From positions 186,001-250,000 of the forward strand of contig NZ_JAAXCQ010000005.1 in NCBI RefSeq assembly GCF_012272855.1: a DNA stretch of 64,000 nt, read 5' to 3'. The DNA comes from Arenibacter sp. 6A1. Its GTDB lineage: Bacteria; Bacteroidota; Bacteroidia; Flavobacteriales; Flavobacteriaceae. Shown here one piece after another: positions 1-8,795 of this stretch. A model generated the notes under the pieces. The model was not told the origin of the DNA and made no database searches. It saw only the letters and a list, made by a program, of their open reading frames with translations. Positions within the stretch are counted from its first letter, which is position 1. The number at the start of each line of letters is the position of its first letter. The translations under genes and the position numbers were made by a program.

Positions 1-1
1 T

Positions 2-757
2 GCCTTAAAACATTATTTTAATGAAGGCTTCACCTACTGTGAATTGGGAGACGGCGACGAGCTTTGGGAAAATATCAATTTTGAGACCATTTTTAAGGCC
101 CATAAAAATGTGTACATGCTTTTAAGGAAGTACTATATACATCAGCGGCTTCAGCTTATTTGGGGCAACCACGATATGGTGTACAAAGACCCTTCCTATG
201 TTAAACAACATCTTTCTTCTTATTTTGAGCCAATTGAAAATTGCCAGAAGGACCTTTTCCCTGGAATAAAGTACCACGAGGCTATTGTTTTAAAACATAG
301 CACCACCGAACAAGAATTGTTTTTGACCCATGGTCACCAGGCAGATTGGTGGAATTATACCCTATGGCGCTGGGGCCGTTTTTTTGTTCGGGTGCTTTGG
401 AAGCCCTTACAACTTTGGGGTATTGCCGATCCTACGAGTCCGGCCAAAAACTATAAGGAACTCATAAAGATTGAAAGACGAATAAAAGAGTGGATCGTAG
501 CCGAAAATGACCGCATCACCATTGCAGGGCATACCCATAGACCACGTTTTCCAGCACCTGGGGCCATACCTTTTTTTAATACCGGGAGTTGCGTACACCC
601 TCGCAGCATAACGGGTCTAGAAATACAAGAAGGCACCATTTCCCTTATTAAATGGGAAATAGCCACCAAGGAAGATGGCACCCTACAAATTGTACGAGTG
701 CTCTTAGAAGGTCCAAAAAGTTTAAGCGAATACGCCAAAAATAAGTTTAAATCTTAA
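2..757 (+). CDS. Calcineurin-like metallophosphoesterase (5'-truncated)
   Basis: The reading frame is open from base 2, so the N-terminus lies before the window; the 252 visible residues run to a TAA stop. Visible metallophosphoesterase motifs are GDGDE (second metal-binding block), GNHD and, near the C-terminus, GHTHRPRF, which supply Asp, Asn and His ligands for a di-metal centre. The family hydrolyses phosphoester bonds; the substrate cannot be read from sequence, and UDP-2,3-diacylglucosamine hydrolase-like and nucleotidase-like relatives share these motifs. The first DxH block is missing only because of the window edge. It converges on the tonB-like gene, with dispersed repeat copy 1 between them. 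Confidence 0.85.
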   Translation, partial: ALKHYFNEGFTYCELGDGDELWENINFETIFKAHKNVYMLLRKYYIHQRLQLIWGNHDMVYKDPSYVKQHLSSYFEPIENCQKDLFPGIKYHEAIVLKHSTTEQELFLTHGHQADWWNYTLWRWGRFFVRVLWKPLQLWGIADPTSPAKNYKELIKIERRIKEWIVAENDRITIAGHTHRPRFPAPGAIPFFNTGSCVHPRSITGLEIQEGTISLIKWEIATKEDGTLQIVRVLLEGPKSLSEYAKNKFKS

Positions 758-816
758 GGAAATTCTTTTAGACAACCATTGCAGGGCCGGAACCATCAGT
801 GTACTCGAGTTTTTTT

Positions 817-896
817 GCGTTAGGGAGCGCGGCGGCATCCCCGCAGCAAGGCAAGGGATATAGCCAAGAGCCCGACCGACGAAGGAGGGAACGCCC
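817..896 (+). repeat. 80-bp dispersed repeat, copy 1
   Basis: Starts GCGTTAGGGA and ends GGAGGGAACGCCC. The ends carry a short inverted repeat (GCGTT/AACGC), and an internal ATCCC/GGGAT pair could close a hairpin. It lies between the convergent metallophosphoesterase and TonB genes. Copies 1 and 3 also share about 13 bp of 3' flank (AAAGCATTnACCA). The other copies are at 8148, 23947, 46421 and 61785. Confidence 0.95.
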
Positions 897-999
897 AAAG
901 CATTCACCAATTTATTGTTTGTAGCCAATAAAAAATCCTTAGAGAACAATTCTACGTCCTAAACATTTTGACCAAACCTCATAGCCTACGAAGCTTGTC

Positions 1000-1725
1000 T
1001 TATTGCAGCCTAAAGGTTATGGGAATGGTATACGGCACCTTTACCGGCCTTCCCCTTTGGCGTCCGGGACTCATCTGTGGCAAGAGTGAAATAATCCTAT
1101 CGGCCTCTTTCTCCAATAATTTATTAGGGCCTCTAGTCCTTAAGTTTCCAATATTTCCCTTATCATCTATGATAAATTGCACGTACACCTTCCCCTGAAT
1201 CCCCATTTCTACGGCCACTTCTGGATAGGAGAAATTCTTTTGAACGTGTTCTTGGATTTTTTTCTGGAAACATTCTTTTTGCTCCTCATTGCTTTTGCCC
1301 TTACAGCCCGGAAAAACGGGTACATCTTCAATAACGGCAAAGGGTACTTCTGGCACTTCCTCCTCCTCTTCTACCAAGATAATTTCCTCGGCTTTTAAGG
1401 GGGGCTTTTCCACGACGGTTTCCTGACTTACTTCGGTACTTTTAATAATGGTTTCTTCTATTTCGGCTATATCCTCTACCACTTCAATAATGGCCGGAGC
1501 AGCGGGAGGTGGTGGTGGAGGGGGCGTATTCAGTGCCTCGGTCACCGGAGCTTCTTCCGCCAAATAATCTGCCACCGCTATGGTTTGTATATAGGTCTTT
1601 TCTTTGGGATAACTTTTATATTCCAAGGCTCTCCAGACCAAAAGCAATACAACGGCAAGTCCGATCACAAAAAAAAGACCACTTTTTTTGTTTAAATCTA
1701 CTTTTGGATTTTTTTTAATTTCCAT
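1000..1725 (-). CDS. TonB-family energy transducer
   Basis: A 241-residue protein with the classic TonB layout: short cytoplasmic N-terminus, one membrane helix at about residues 17-35, a run of seven prolines near residue 70, a Glu/Pro-rich periplasmic linker, and a C-terminal TonB_C domain from about residue 150 containing GKVYVQFIIDDKG. TonB couples the inner-membrane proton motive force, through ExbB/ExbD, to outer-membrane TonB-dependent receptors. No exbBD genes are adjacent. Two receptors in this window (15538 and 53221) could be clients, but no specific pairing can be read. The start is the ATG at 1725, and the gene appears to be a single transcription unit. Confidence 0.93.
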   Translation of the reverse strand: MEIKKNPKVDLNKKSGLFFVIGLAVVLLLVWRALEYKSYPKEKTYIQTIAVADYLAEEAPVTEALNTPPPPPPPAAPAIIEVVEDIAEIEETIIKSTEVSQETVVEKPPLKAEEIILVEEEEEVPEVPFAVIEDVPVFPGCKGKSNEEQKECFQKKIQEHVQKNFSYPEVAVEMGIQGKVYVQFIIDDKGNIGNLRTRGPNKLLEKEADRIISLLPQMSPGRQRGRPVKVPYTIPITFRLQ

Positions 1726-1936
1726 GACATTGCATTTTACCTATGAATTTATTAGGTATCAACATCATTTCATATGATTTAAATCAGTACAAAAAGTAGT
1801 TTTCTTTAACAAACAAGACAACCACCAACCCAATATGAATCGACACCTAGGAAGCGCCAACCCTAAAAATAAGCTGGTAGGTTACTGCCGTATTATTGGT
1901 TGCTTATGACCCCGTCTCCCTTTATTTTCAGGGTTC

Positions 1937-2713
1937 TTATTTTTTCTTTTTAGTATTCTTTTTGGGCTCCGAAGTTTTGTCTTTTTTGTTTTTAGGCACC
2001 ATTTCTTCGGGAAATGGAAAAAGGATGGTAGAATTCTTTTCTGCCGCTATATTGGATAAGGTTTGATACAATCTTAATTTAATGGCAGAGGGCGATTGGT
2101 CTATCAGTTTCCCCGCTTCCAGTAATTTTTGGGCTGCCTGCTCCTCGGCCAGTGCCAAGATAATCCTTGCCCTTCTAGATCGTTCCGCTTCGGCCTGATT
2201 GGCCATCATCCGCCTCATGTTTTCGGGCAATTGGATATCTTTAATTTTAACGTCTATGATTTCTATCCCCCATACCTCGGTTTCCTGCTCTACTATAGCC
2301 TTGATATTTTTGCCCATTTCTTCTCGTTTAGACAAAATAGTATCGAGTTCTACCTTCCCACAAACATCCCTAAGAGCCGCTTGTGACAATTGCGTTATGG
2401 CAAACCTATATTCTTCTACTTCCAAAACTGCCTTTTCCGGATCGTTGATTTTAAAAAATACCACCCCATCAATACTACAGGGCACATTGTCTTCGGTCAT
2501 CACTTCCTGAGAGACAATATTAATAGTGATCACTCGAATATCGACCACCTGTATGGTCTCTACTATGGGAATAATCCATTTGAACCCAGGCCCTAGGGTG
2601 CTTACATATTTCCCGAACCGGAATTTCAAAGCCCTTTTGTATTCGAAAATAATACGTATCCCGGCCAATAAAAACAAAAAAATAATGATGCCAAATAACA
2701 TTGGAGGTGCCAT
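1937..2713 (-). CDS. Slipin / stomatin-like SPFH (Band 7) protein
   Basis: 258 residues from the ATG at 2713; an upstream TTG at 2758 would add 15 residues that do not look conserved. One N-terminal hydrophobic segment (about residues 5-22, MLFGIIIFLFLLAGI) is followed by an SPFH domain, then a helical region rich in Ala/Glu/Arg (ANQAEAERSRRARIILALAEEQAAQ) that is the usual oligomerisation coiled coil, and a Lys-rich tail. Slipins form membrane-associated rings or scaffolds and are often paired with an NfeD protease partner. No nfeD is seen here, so this is an orphan slipin. Confidence 0.9.
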   Translation of the reverse strand: MAPPMLFGIIIFLFLLAGIRIIFEYKRALKFRFGKYVSTLGPGFKWIIPIVETIQVVDIRVITINIVSQEVMTEDNVPCSIDGVVFFKINDPEKAVLEVEEYRFAITQLSQAALRDVCGKVELDTILSKREEMGKNIKAIVEQETEVWGIEIIDVKIKDIQLPENMRRMMANQAEAERSRRARIILALAEEQAAQKLLEAGKLIDQSPSAIKLRLYQTLSNIAAEKNSTILFPFPEEMVPKNKKDKTSEPKKNTKKKK

Positions 2714-3024
2714 AAATGTGGTTTTAAAGTATGGGAGCCAACGAGCTCCAAAAATCAAATGATAAAGCCTTTTAAGATCGACTTTTAATTACTTCCCAAT
2801 GAAAGTGAATTGGGACTTTGACAACAAAAAATGAAGGAAAGGTATCTTTCATTTTTCGGTATACGGCGCTATTAAAGTTACGAAAATTCTAGCATGCACA
2901 AAAACATCATTTCCCTAATAAACTTGGATAAACCGCAACCTTATTCCTACGAACTACCATCCCGGTACTATTATGATAAAACCTCAGCAGAATTTATTAA
3001 CTTTTATAGCCTAAGATATAGACG

Positions 3025-3183
3025 ATGAAAAGCTGGTTTCCTCTTTTTGAGCACATTGTTGCTTTTCAATGTCGAGGGCACTTCCCAAGACCTGGGAGGT
3101 GGCCATGAACAATGGGAGTATATTTTAGAGGATACCGGCGATGTGTTATAGGTTGTCCCCCCTGTTTCGGCCAGACTAAGATG
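3025..3183 (+). pseudogene. Decayed remnant resembling the N-terminus of a PAP2-family phosphatase
   Basis: An ATG at 3025 opens a signal-peptide-like start (MKSWFPLF). The frame is lost at the T5 run 3044-3048; in the next frame it continues as a hydrophobic segment followed by SQDLGGGHEQWEYILEDTGDVL, and then hits TAG at 3149-3151. Past the stop the frame reads VVPPVSA. The pattern WEY-x-GDVL-Q-x-P-x-SA recalls, from memory, the mature N-terminus of exported PAP2 phosphatases in this phylum, where the stop would replace a Gln codon. No catalytic motifs remain. The rest of the 600-bp gap (2714-3313) shows nothing else recognisable. Confidence 0.35.
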
Positions 3184-3313
3184 CCCTTTTTATGTACTGC
3201 GCTATTTTATTTTTAGTTACCGTTCTGTATAATTTGTTTTTAACAACAATTTAGTTTACCTATGGCAGGGTATTTGATATTTTTGTTATTCCTAGCTATA
3301 TTTAACAGGTTAT

Positions 3314-3955
3314 ATGAGAGTTGTCTATTTGTTTGTTATTCTATGTTTGGTATCCTTCTCGGGATTGGCCCAAACCGACTTACCCACTACCCAACCCCTT
3401 AAAATTGAAGGAGACCGCGGTGTCAAAGAAAACCCTAATCAAGGTACGGCCTTAAAACTGCCGGCCATCATAGATTTAAAGCCTACTACCAACCTCAGGG
3501 ATTCGTTAACTGCACGACAAATTAATATGCTTCCGACCCGGAATTTGGTTCAGGCAGGACACGATTTAAAGCTAGACCCCAAAATCCGTGAAAAAGAAAA
3601 AGAAGGCTCTAAAACTTTTTTTGGCGATATGTATTTGGGCGACATCAAGAGCAACGGAAAATTTGTTGGGATCCTTTGTCGTGACCATGAATATGTAGAT
3701 GGAGACCGCGTAAGAATATTGCTAAACGATGTGGTCGTAGAACCTAATATATTTCTAACAGCTGCTTTTAAAGGCTTAAACCTAGACCTAAAAAAGGGAT
3801 TTAACCGCATCGATTTTGAGGCATTGAACCAAGGAACATCGGGACCCAATACGGCCCAGGTAGATGTGTATGACGACCAAGGAAAATTAATCCATTCCAA
3901 TATGTGGAATTTATCAACCGGCTCTAAGGCTACCATTATTGTCATAAAAGAATAA
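3314..3955 (+). CDS. Exported protein of unknown function
   Basis: 213 residues from the ATG at 3314. Residues 1-20 form a clear signal peptide ending in GLAQ, the usual flavobacterial SPase I site. The mature part begins with a low-complexity Pro/Thr/Lys segment and continues as a probable beta-rich domain (about residues 100-213) with FVGILCRDHEYVDGDRVRI and a later GFNRIDFEALNQG stretch. Alternating hydrophobic residues and Asp/Gly turns suggest a beta-sandwich. I recognise no named family. It stands alone, convergent with the acylase gene. Likely periplasmic or surface-associated. Confidence 0.85.
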   Translation: MRVVYLFVILCLVSFSGLAQTDLPTTQPLKIEGDRGVKENPNQGTALKLPAIIDLKPTTNLRDSLTARQINMLPTRNLVQAGHDLKLDPKIREKEKEGSKTFFGDMYLGDIKSNGKFVGILCRDHEYVDGDRVRILLNDVVVEPNIFLTAAFKGLNLDLKKGFNRIDFEALNQGTSGPNTAQVDVYDDQGKLIHSNMWNLSTGSKATIIVIKE

Positions 3956-4012
3956 TCACAAAAAACGCTTTAAAAGTCACCCTACTACTAGGACAGCATC
4001 CCTGTGCATTTT

Positions 4013-6190
4013 TTATAGCTTTTCGCCGGGGTGATAGATTTTATCGGCCCTTTTTAAGACATCCTTCTTGTAAAAAGCAACTTCTTTAAATTCCATATCG
4101 GCATAGGCCTGTGCCTGATCATCAAAATGTTTCGAGCTCGGATGACCGCTTTGCCCCCCTGCCAGAATACTTTTGGCCTTTACTTTTTTTCCAAATTCTA
4201 CCACGGCCACAAAACTATTGCCGCGGGTACCATATAATTTTTTGGTGTTGTTGTGGTACCTGGCCCCGTAGGCGGCCAAGGCGCCCCAGCGCCCCGAAGC
4301 AAACCCAATGGCTATACTGGGCTTGTCATCGTCAAAAGCCTGCCTTATAGCCCCATCTAGCCGTTGGTATCGATTTACATCGCCCCATGGAATGCGCCAA
4401 GTCCCAAAATCCTCCTCTAATTGAGATATTACTTCTGAAAATAATTGCAAACGCTCCTCGTATGGTGAAGAGGTGCCAAAATAGTTCATGCCCTCCATAT
4501 CGCTCATAGTGTCTGGGATGACTCCCTTTTTTCCCACAAGGGTACCATAATAATGTGCCAAGGTCATGCCTACAGATGTTTTGGAGGTCCTTAAATTCCA
4601 ATTTCTTAACATCCTTATAGGTTCACCCAAATGGGCAGTGTTTTTATCCGAAGCATCAAAAGCTTGGACTAGGCCCGAAATTAATTTTTCAAATGCTGGT
4701 AAATACGGATCGTGGGCCAAGGTAATGAGCCTATCTATGGTAAACCCTTTTTTATCGGTCAATAGGCTTATGGCGTGTATCCCTCTAAAATTCTCCTGGT
4801 CCTTGGACATATAATAGGGATAATCTTCCTTCTTGGGACTGAATTCCAGGGCCGCCGTAAAGGGCGTAGAGTTACAATTCTGTATCCATCCGTTTTTCGG
4901 ATTCAACAACCCTATATTCTCTGCAACTGTATGTAGGCCCTGCCAATCTGTTTTGGGATTGCTGCCATCTACCGGCAAGGCATAATTAAACTGCACATCG
5001 CGTTTAGGAATAAAGTTTCCATGAAAATAGGCTATATTCCCTTCCGCATCGGCATAAACGGTGTTATTGGAAGAATTGGTGCGCATATCCATCATTTCTC
5101 GAAACCCTTTATACCCAGTTTGCTTGGTCCGTATATAGGATTGCTGCAAGGCTTTTATCGGGTCCCACATCATGGCTGTAGCCACCAATTTATTATTGGC
5201 CATATGGGTAATGGGGCCATGATGGGTATGGTAGGCCGGAAATACACGTGTTTTTAATTGGTCTCCTTCCTTATAATTTACACGTATTTCGGAAGTCTTT
5301 ACCGCACGCAATTCTTCCCCATAAACATACATAGGCCTCCCCTCTTTTTCTATCACCGTTTCCATAAACTCGTCCATCACATCGGTATAGGTAGAGGTGT
5401 GCATCCAGCCTGTTTTTTCATTAAACCCTTGATATATAAAAAACTGTCCCCAAGTTACCGCTCCATAGGCGTTTAAGCCTTCTTCGCTAACGGCGTGCAC
5501 CTCTCCCCTAAAAAAGAAGGAGGTGTGGGGATTGATCAATAGTAGTGGGTTCCCGGATCTTGTCAAATGGCCTGCAATGGCAATTCCGTTAGATCCTTGT
5601 GGCTCCTCTTGTGCTTTTTCCTTGTTTAGCTCATAGGCCTCAGCCGCGGGGATCGCTTGGTTGCTTTCGTAAAAAGCACGGATCTTTTTGGTAGAAACCC
5701 GTTCTATATCACCCCCTATAGAGCCCTCACTGAAATACATGGGCATCCAAGGTTCAAAACGGGTCAACAGTTTTGGTTTTACTTCCGGGTGGGTATATAG
5801 GTAATAATTAATGCCATCGGCAAAGGCATCGCAAAGGGATTTCAACCAAGCCGGACTGTTTTCATAATTTTCCATAGCCTGCTTTTGGGTCATGAACAAC
5901 TTAGCCCTTAAGTCGCTATATATCGCCGCTTCCCCTTCTATCTCCGCCAAACGCCCTATAGCCCAAATATAGTTCTGTTCTACCCTATTAAAATCGTCCT
6001 CGCATTGGGCATATAGCAATCCAAAAACGGTATCGGCATCGGTCTTCCCATAAATATGGGGCACCCCGTAATCGTCCCGAATGATGGTAACGTCCTTCGC
6101 TTGGGCCTTCCAGCCTTCAATTTCCGTAAGTTGGTCCTCGGTTGTAAAAGAACACAGTCCGATTAAAAGGAATAGCCATAAAAATCTCAT
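4013..6190 (-). CDS. Penicillin acylase-family N-terminal nucleophile hydrolase
   Basis: 725 residues with a signal peptide (residues 1-15, hydrophobic, ending CSFT). The family is made as a precursor that cleaves itself ahead of a Ser that then becomes both N-terminus and nucleophile. Here the Gly199-Ser200-Asn motif in EEPQGSNGIAIAG fits, giving an alpha chain of about 180 residues and a beta chain of about 525. Further family hallmarks are LLINPHTSF and ITHMANN downstream of Ser200. The enzymes hydrolyse amides such as beta-lactam side chains, N-acyl-homoserine lactones or acyl-peptides; which applies here cannot be read. Located in the periplasm or outside the cell. No adjacent partner gene. 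Confidence 0.92.
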   Translation of the reverse strand: MRFLWLFLLIGLCSFTTEDQLTEIEGWKAQAKDVTIIRDDYGVPHIYGKTDADTVFGLLYAQCEDDFNRVEQNYIWAIGRLAEIEGEAAIYSDLRAKLFMTQKQAMENYENSPAWLKSLCDAFADGINYYLYTHPEVKPKLLTRFEPWMPMYFSEGSIGGDIERVSTKKIRAFYESNQAIPAAEAYELNKEKAQEEPQGSNGIAIAGHLTRSGNPLLLINPHTSFFFRGEVHAVSEEGLNAYGAVTWGQFFIYQGFNEKTGWMHTSTYTDVMDEFMETVIEKEGRPMYVYGEELRAVKTSEIRVNYKEGDQLKTRVFPAYHTHHGPITHMANNKLVATAMMWDPIKALQQSYIRTKQTGYKGFREMMDMRTNSSNNTVYADAEGNIAYFHGNFIPKRDVQFNYALPVDGSNPKTDWQGLHTVAENIGLLNPKNGWIQNCNSTPFTAALEFSPKKEDYPYYMSKDQENFRGIHAISLLTDKKGFTIDRLITLAHDPYLPAFEKLISGLVQAFDASDKNTAHLGEPIRMLRNWNLRTSKTSVGMTLAHYYGTLVGKKGVIPDTMSDMEGMNYFGTSSPYEERLQLFSEVISQLEEDFGTWRIPWGDVNRYQRLDGAIRQAFDDDKPSIAIGFASGRWGALAAYGARYHNNTKKLYGTRGNSFVAVVEFGKKVKAKSILAGGQSGHPSSKHFDDQAQAYADMEFKEVAFYKKDVLKRADKIYHPGEKL

Positions 6191-6384
6191 AGTAGGAAGG
6201 ATTTAAGGGTTTACGCTAAAATAAGTGAAAAAACTAGGTGTGGTACAGGAAACCCAAGGATTTCCTTTTTTTAAGGTACCTTGCAGACTATTCATAACAA
6301 GTCTTTTCCTATAAAATTATAGCATGGAAACCGTCTTCTTATTTTTTATTTTTATCACTTTAAAAAAATCATTGAACACCATAT

Positions 6385-8121
6385 ATGTCTACTAAAAAAG
6401 TAAATATCCTAACGGCCTTTAAAACTATTATATGGCCCAGAAGAAACCTTGTTTTCCTAGGTCTTCTATTAATAGTCATCAGTAAGGCGGCGAGTTTTGT
6501 TGCCCCTTTATCCATAAAATACCTAATGGACGATGTGATCCCCAACAAGGACCTGAGCCTTTTAAAATGGTTGGTATTGGGCGTTGGAGCGGCCATTTTG
6601 GTACAGGCAGTCACTTCCTTTTTATTGACAAAAATCCTCAGTGTACAGGCGCAGTTTTTAATCTCCGAATTAAGGGCGCAGGTACAGAAAAAAATATTGA
6701 CCCTTCCCATTCGTTTTTTCGACAACACCAAATCCGGGGCCTTAGTTTCCCGAATCATGACCGATGTAGAAGGTGTTAGAAACCTAATCGGTACCGGTTT
6801 GGTGCAATTGGTAGGTGGCTCTATAACAGCCGTGGTCTCTTTAATACTATTACTGCAGATAAGTCCGTCCATGACCTTGTTTACCTTGGCCCCATTGGCC
6901 ATTTTTGCCCTGATAGCCTTAAAGGCCTTTAAGAAAATCAGGCCCATTTTTAGAAATAGGGGAAAAATAAATGCAGAAGTCACCGGTAGGTTAACGGAAA
7001 CCTTGGGAGGTATTCGGGTCATTAAAGGGTTTAATGCCGAACCCCAAGAACATAAGGTTTTTGAAGATGGCGTGGAACGACTTTTTCAAAATGTAAAAAA
7101 GAGTCTTACCGCCACAGCTTTTATGACCAGTTCCTCTACCTTTCTATTGGGCGTCGCTACCACCGGGATAATGGGTATCGGTGGCTATAAGATAATGGTC
7201 GATGAAATTACTATTGGCGAATTCCTGACCTTTACTTTTTTATTGGGATTAATGGTCGCCCCTATTGTTCAGATGAGCAATATTGGCAGTCAGCTTACCG
7301 AAGCCCTTGCCGGTTTAGATCGTACCGAAGAATTAATGAACATGACCGGAGAGGCCAATGAGGAGGAAAGAACCGTTGTTTTAAAGGATATAGCGGGTAA
7401 TATTGCTTTTAACAATGTTTCCTTTGCCTATGAAGAAGATAAGGAGGTGCTTCACAATATCAGTTTTGAAGTCGAATCTGGAAAAGTGGTAGCCTTGGTA
7501 GGCAGCTCCGGATCTGGAAAATCTACCATTGCCGGATTGGCCGCTACCTTCATCAACCCACAGTCTGGAACGATCACCATAGACAATCACAATATTGCCG
7601 AGGTAAACCTCAATAGTTACCGCCAGCATTTAGGGGTGGTCCTACAGGACGAGTTTTTATTTGAAGGCACTATCCGGGAAAACATCCTATTCCCACGGCC
7701 CAATGCTTCGGAAGAAGAGGTTCAGAAGGCGGTTAAGGCGGCCTATGTAGACGAATTTACCGAAAGGTTTGAGGAGGGTCTGGATACCCTCATAGGAGAA
7801 CGTGGGGTTAAACTTTCGGGCGGACAAAGACAGCGGATTGCGATTGCCAGAGCGGTATTGGCCAACCCTAAGATTTTGATCCTCGATGAGGCTACCTCCA
7901 ATCTGGACACGGAAAGCGAGGCTTTGATACAGAAGAGTTTGGCTGCCCTGACCAAGGGAAGAACCACTTTTGTTATTGCCCACCGATTGAGCACCATTAG
8001 AAATGCCGATCAGATTTTGGTGATAGAAAATGGCCGTATTGCAGAACAAGGTACCCACGATGAATTAATAGCAAAAGAAGGCAGGTATTACAACCTATTT
8101 ACTTATCAGGCCCGAATTTAA
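6385..8121 (+). CDS. ABC exporter, MsbA-like half-transporter
   Basis: 578 residues: a six-helix transmembrane domain (about residues 20-310) fused to an ATPase domain. Walker A GSSGSGKST is at 373-381, the signature LSGGQ starts at 477, and Walker B ILILDEATS starts at 497, followed by a switch His in AHRLST. This is the homodimer-forming type I exporter architecture of lipid or peptide flippases such as MsbA. Bacteroidota usually carry several such paralogues, so lipid A-core, drug or peptide export are all possible. The ATG at 6385 follows an AT-rich gap with no other gene, and the gene ends just before repeat copy 2. Confidence 0.93.
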   Translation: MSTKKVNILTAFKTIIWPRRNLVFLGLLLIVISKAASFVAPLSIKYLMDDVIPNKDLSLLKWLVLGVGAAILVQAVTSFLLTKILSVQAQFLISELRAQVQKKILTLPIRFFDNTKSGALVSRIMTDVEGVRNLIGTGLVQLVGGSITAVVSLILLLQISPSMTLFTLAPLAIFALIALKAFKKIRPIFRNRGKINAEVTGRLTETLGGIRVIKGFNAEPQEHKVFEDGVERLFQNVKKSLTATAFMTSSSTFLLGVATTGIMGIGGYKIMVDEITIGEFLTFTFLLGLMVAPIVQMSNIGSQLTEALAGLDRTEELMNMTGEANEEERTVVLKDIAGNIAFNNVSFAYEEDKEVLHNISFEVESGKVVALVGSSGSGKSTIAGLAATFINPQSGTITIDNHNIAEVNLNSYRQHLGVVLQDEFLFEGTIRENILFPRPNASEEEVQKAVKAAYVDEFTERFEEGLDTLIGERGVKLSGGQRQRIAIARAVLANPKILILDEATSNLDTESEALIQKSLAALTKGRTTFVIAHRLSTIRNADQILVIENGRIAEQGTHDELIAKEGRYYNLFTYQARI

Positions 8122-8147
8122 TGCCCGGTAATTTTTAATAACCATTG

Positions 8148-8227
8148 GGGCGTTCCCTCCTTCGTCGGTCGGGCTCTTGGCTATATCCCTTGCCTTGCTG
8201 CGGGGATGCCGCCGCCATCCCTAACGC
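8148..8227 (-). repeat. 80-bp dispersed repeat, copy 2
   Basis: Inverted relative to the other four copies: on the plus strand it runs GGGCGTTCCC to CCCTAACGC. It differs from copy 1 only at two bases (positions 11-12 of the element). It lies between the convergent ABC exporter and ferredoxin genes. Confidence 0.95.
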
Positions 8228-8284
8228 ATTATTAGGCACAAAGGATTCCTGCTGCCTGGATGGAATATTTCAATGGATAAAAAC

Positions 8285-8323
8285 AAAAAGACCTGTGCAG
8301 ATAGTATCCGTACAGGTCTTTTT
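8285..8323. terminator. Bidirectional hairpin terminator
   Basis: Perfect 12-bp arms AAAAAGACCTGT (8285-8296) and ACAGGTCTTTTT (8312-8323), with a T run on either strand. It sits between the convergent ABC exporter and ferredoxin genes. Confidence 0.85.
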
Positions 8324-8354
8324 GGTATTTCTATATAGTAGAAGGAGTCTCGAC

Positions 8355-8684
8355 TTAGCTCTCTGGAGCCAATTCTACTTCTAAGCCCTCTAAATCTTCC
8401 GTCATATGAATTTGACATCCTAGACGGCTATTATCCTTAACGTTAAAAGCTTCGGCCAACATGGCGTCTTCATCGTCGGACATTGGGGGCAATTCGTGAT
8501 CCGAAGCAACATAACACTGGCATGAAGCACACATGGCCATTCCGCCACAAATACCAATTGTACCTTCTGGTGCCAACTCGTAGGAGCGTACTATTTCCAT
8601 CAGGTTCATATTCATATCAGTTGGTGCATCTACCTCATGAACAATTCCTTCCCTGTCTGTAATTTTTATCTTTATATCTGACAT
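8355..8684 (-). CDS. 2Fe-2S ferredoxin, adrenodoxin type
   Basis: 109 residues. Cluster ligands fit Cys46, Cys52, Cys55 (CGGMAMCASC) and Cys90 (LGCQIH), the C-x5-C-x2-C...C spacing of vertebrate/bacterial-type ferredoxins. Cys57 is an extra cysteine next to the cluster. The protein is acidic, as expected for an electron carrier. The next gene upstream on the same strand, 111 bp away, is a ferredoxin/flavodoxin-NADP reductase, so the pair probably forms an NADPH-to-ferredoxin electron chain in the cytoplasm. The electron acceptor is not encoded here. Confidence 0.93.
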   Translation of the reverse strand: MSDIKIKITDREGIVHEVDAPTDMNMNLMEIVRSYELAPEGTIGICGGMAMCASCQCYVASDHELPPMSDDEDAMLAEAFNVKDNSRLGCQIHMTEDLEGLEVELAPES

Positions 8685-8795
8685 TTGTTATAGAATATTT
8701 TCTAGTTGCTGTTATTCAGCATCAAATTTAATGGGTTTTAGCGTAGCCCACACAGATTTATACGCTCTTTTCACAACTTAGAAAAATTTGTGATT

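Noticed and set aside
722-949. Minus-strand frame with the peptide VPSFVGRALGYIPC
   Set aside because: It is a translation of repeat copy 1. The same peptide recurs in frames at 46410-46607 and 61744-61980 over copies 4 and 5, which is repeat DNA and not a protein family.
6369-7022. 217-codon minus-strand frame inside the ABC exporter
   Set aside because: Shadow of a clear exporter gene; rich in Thr/Lys as expected for an antisense frame here.
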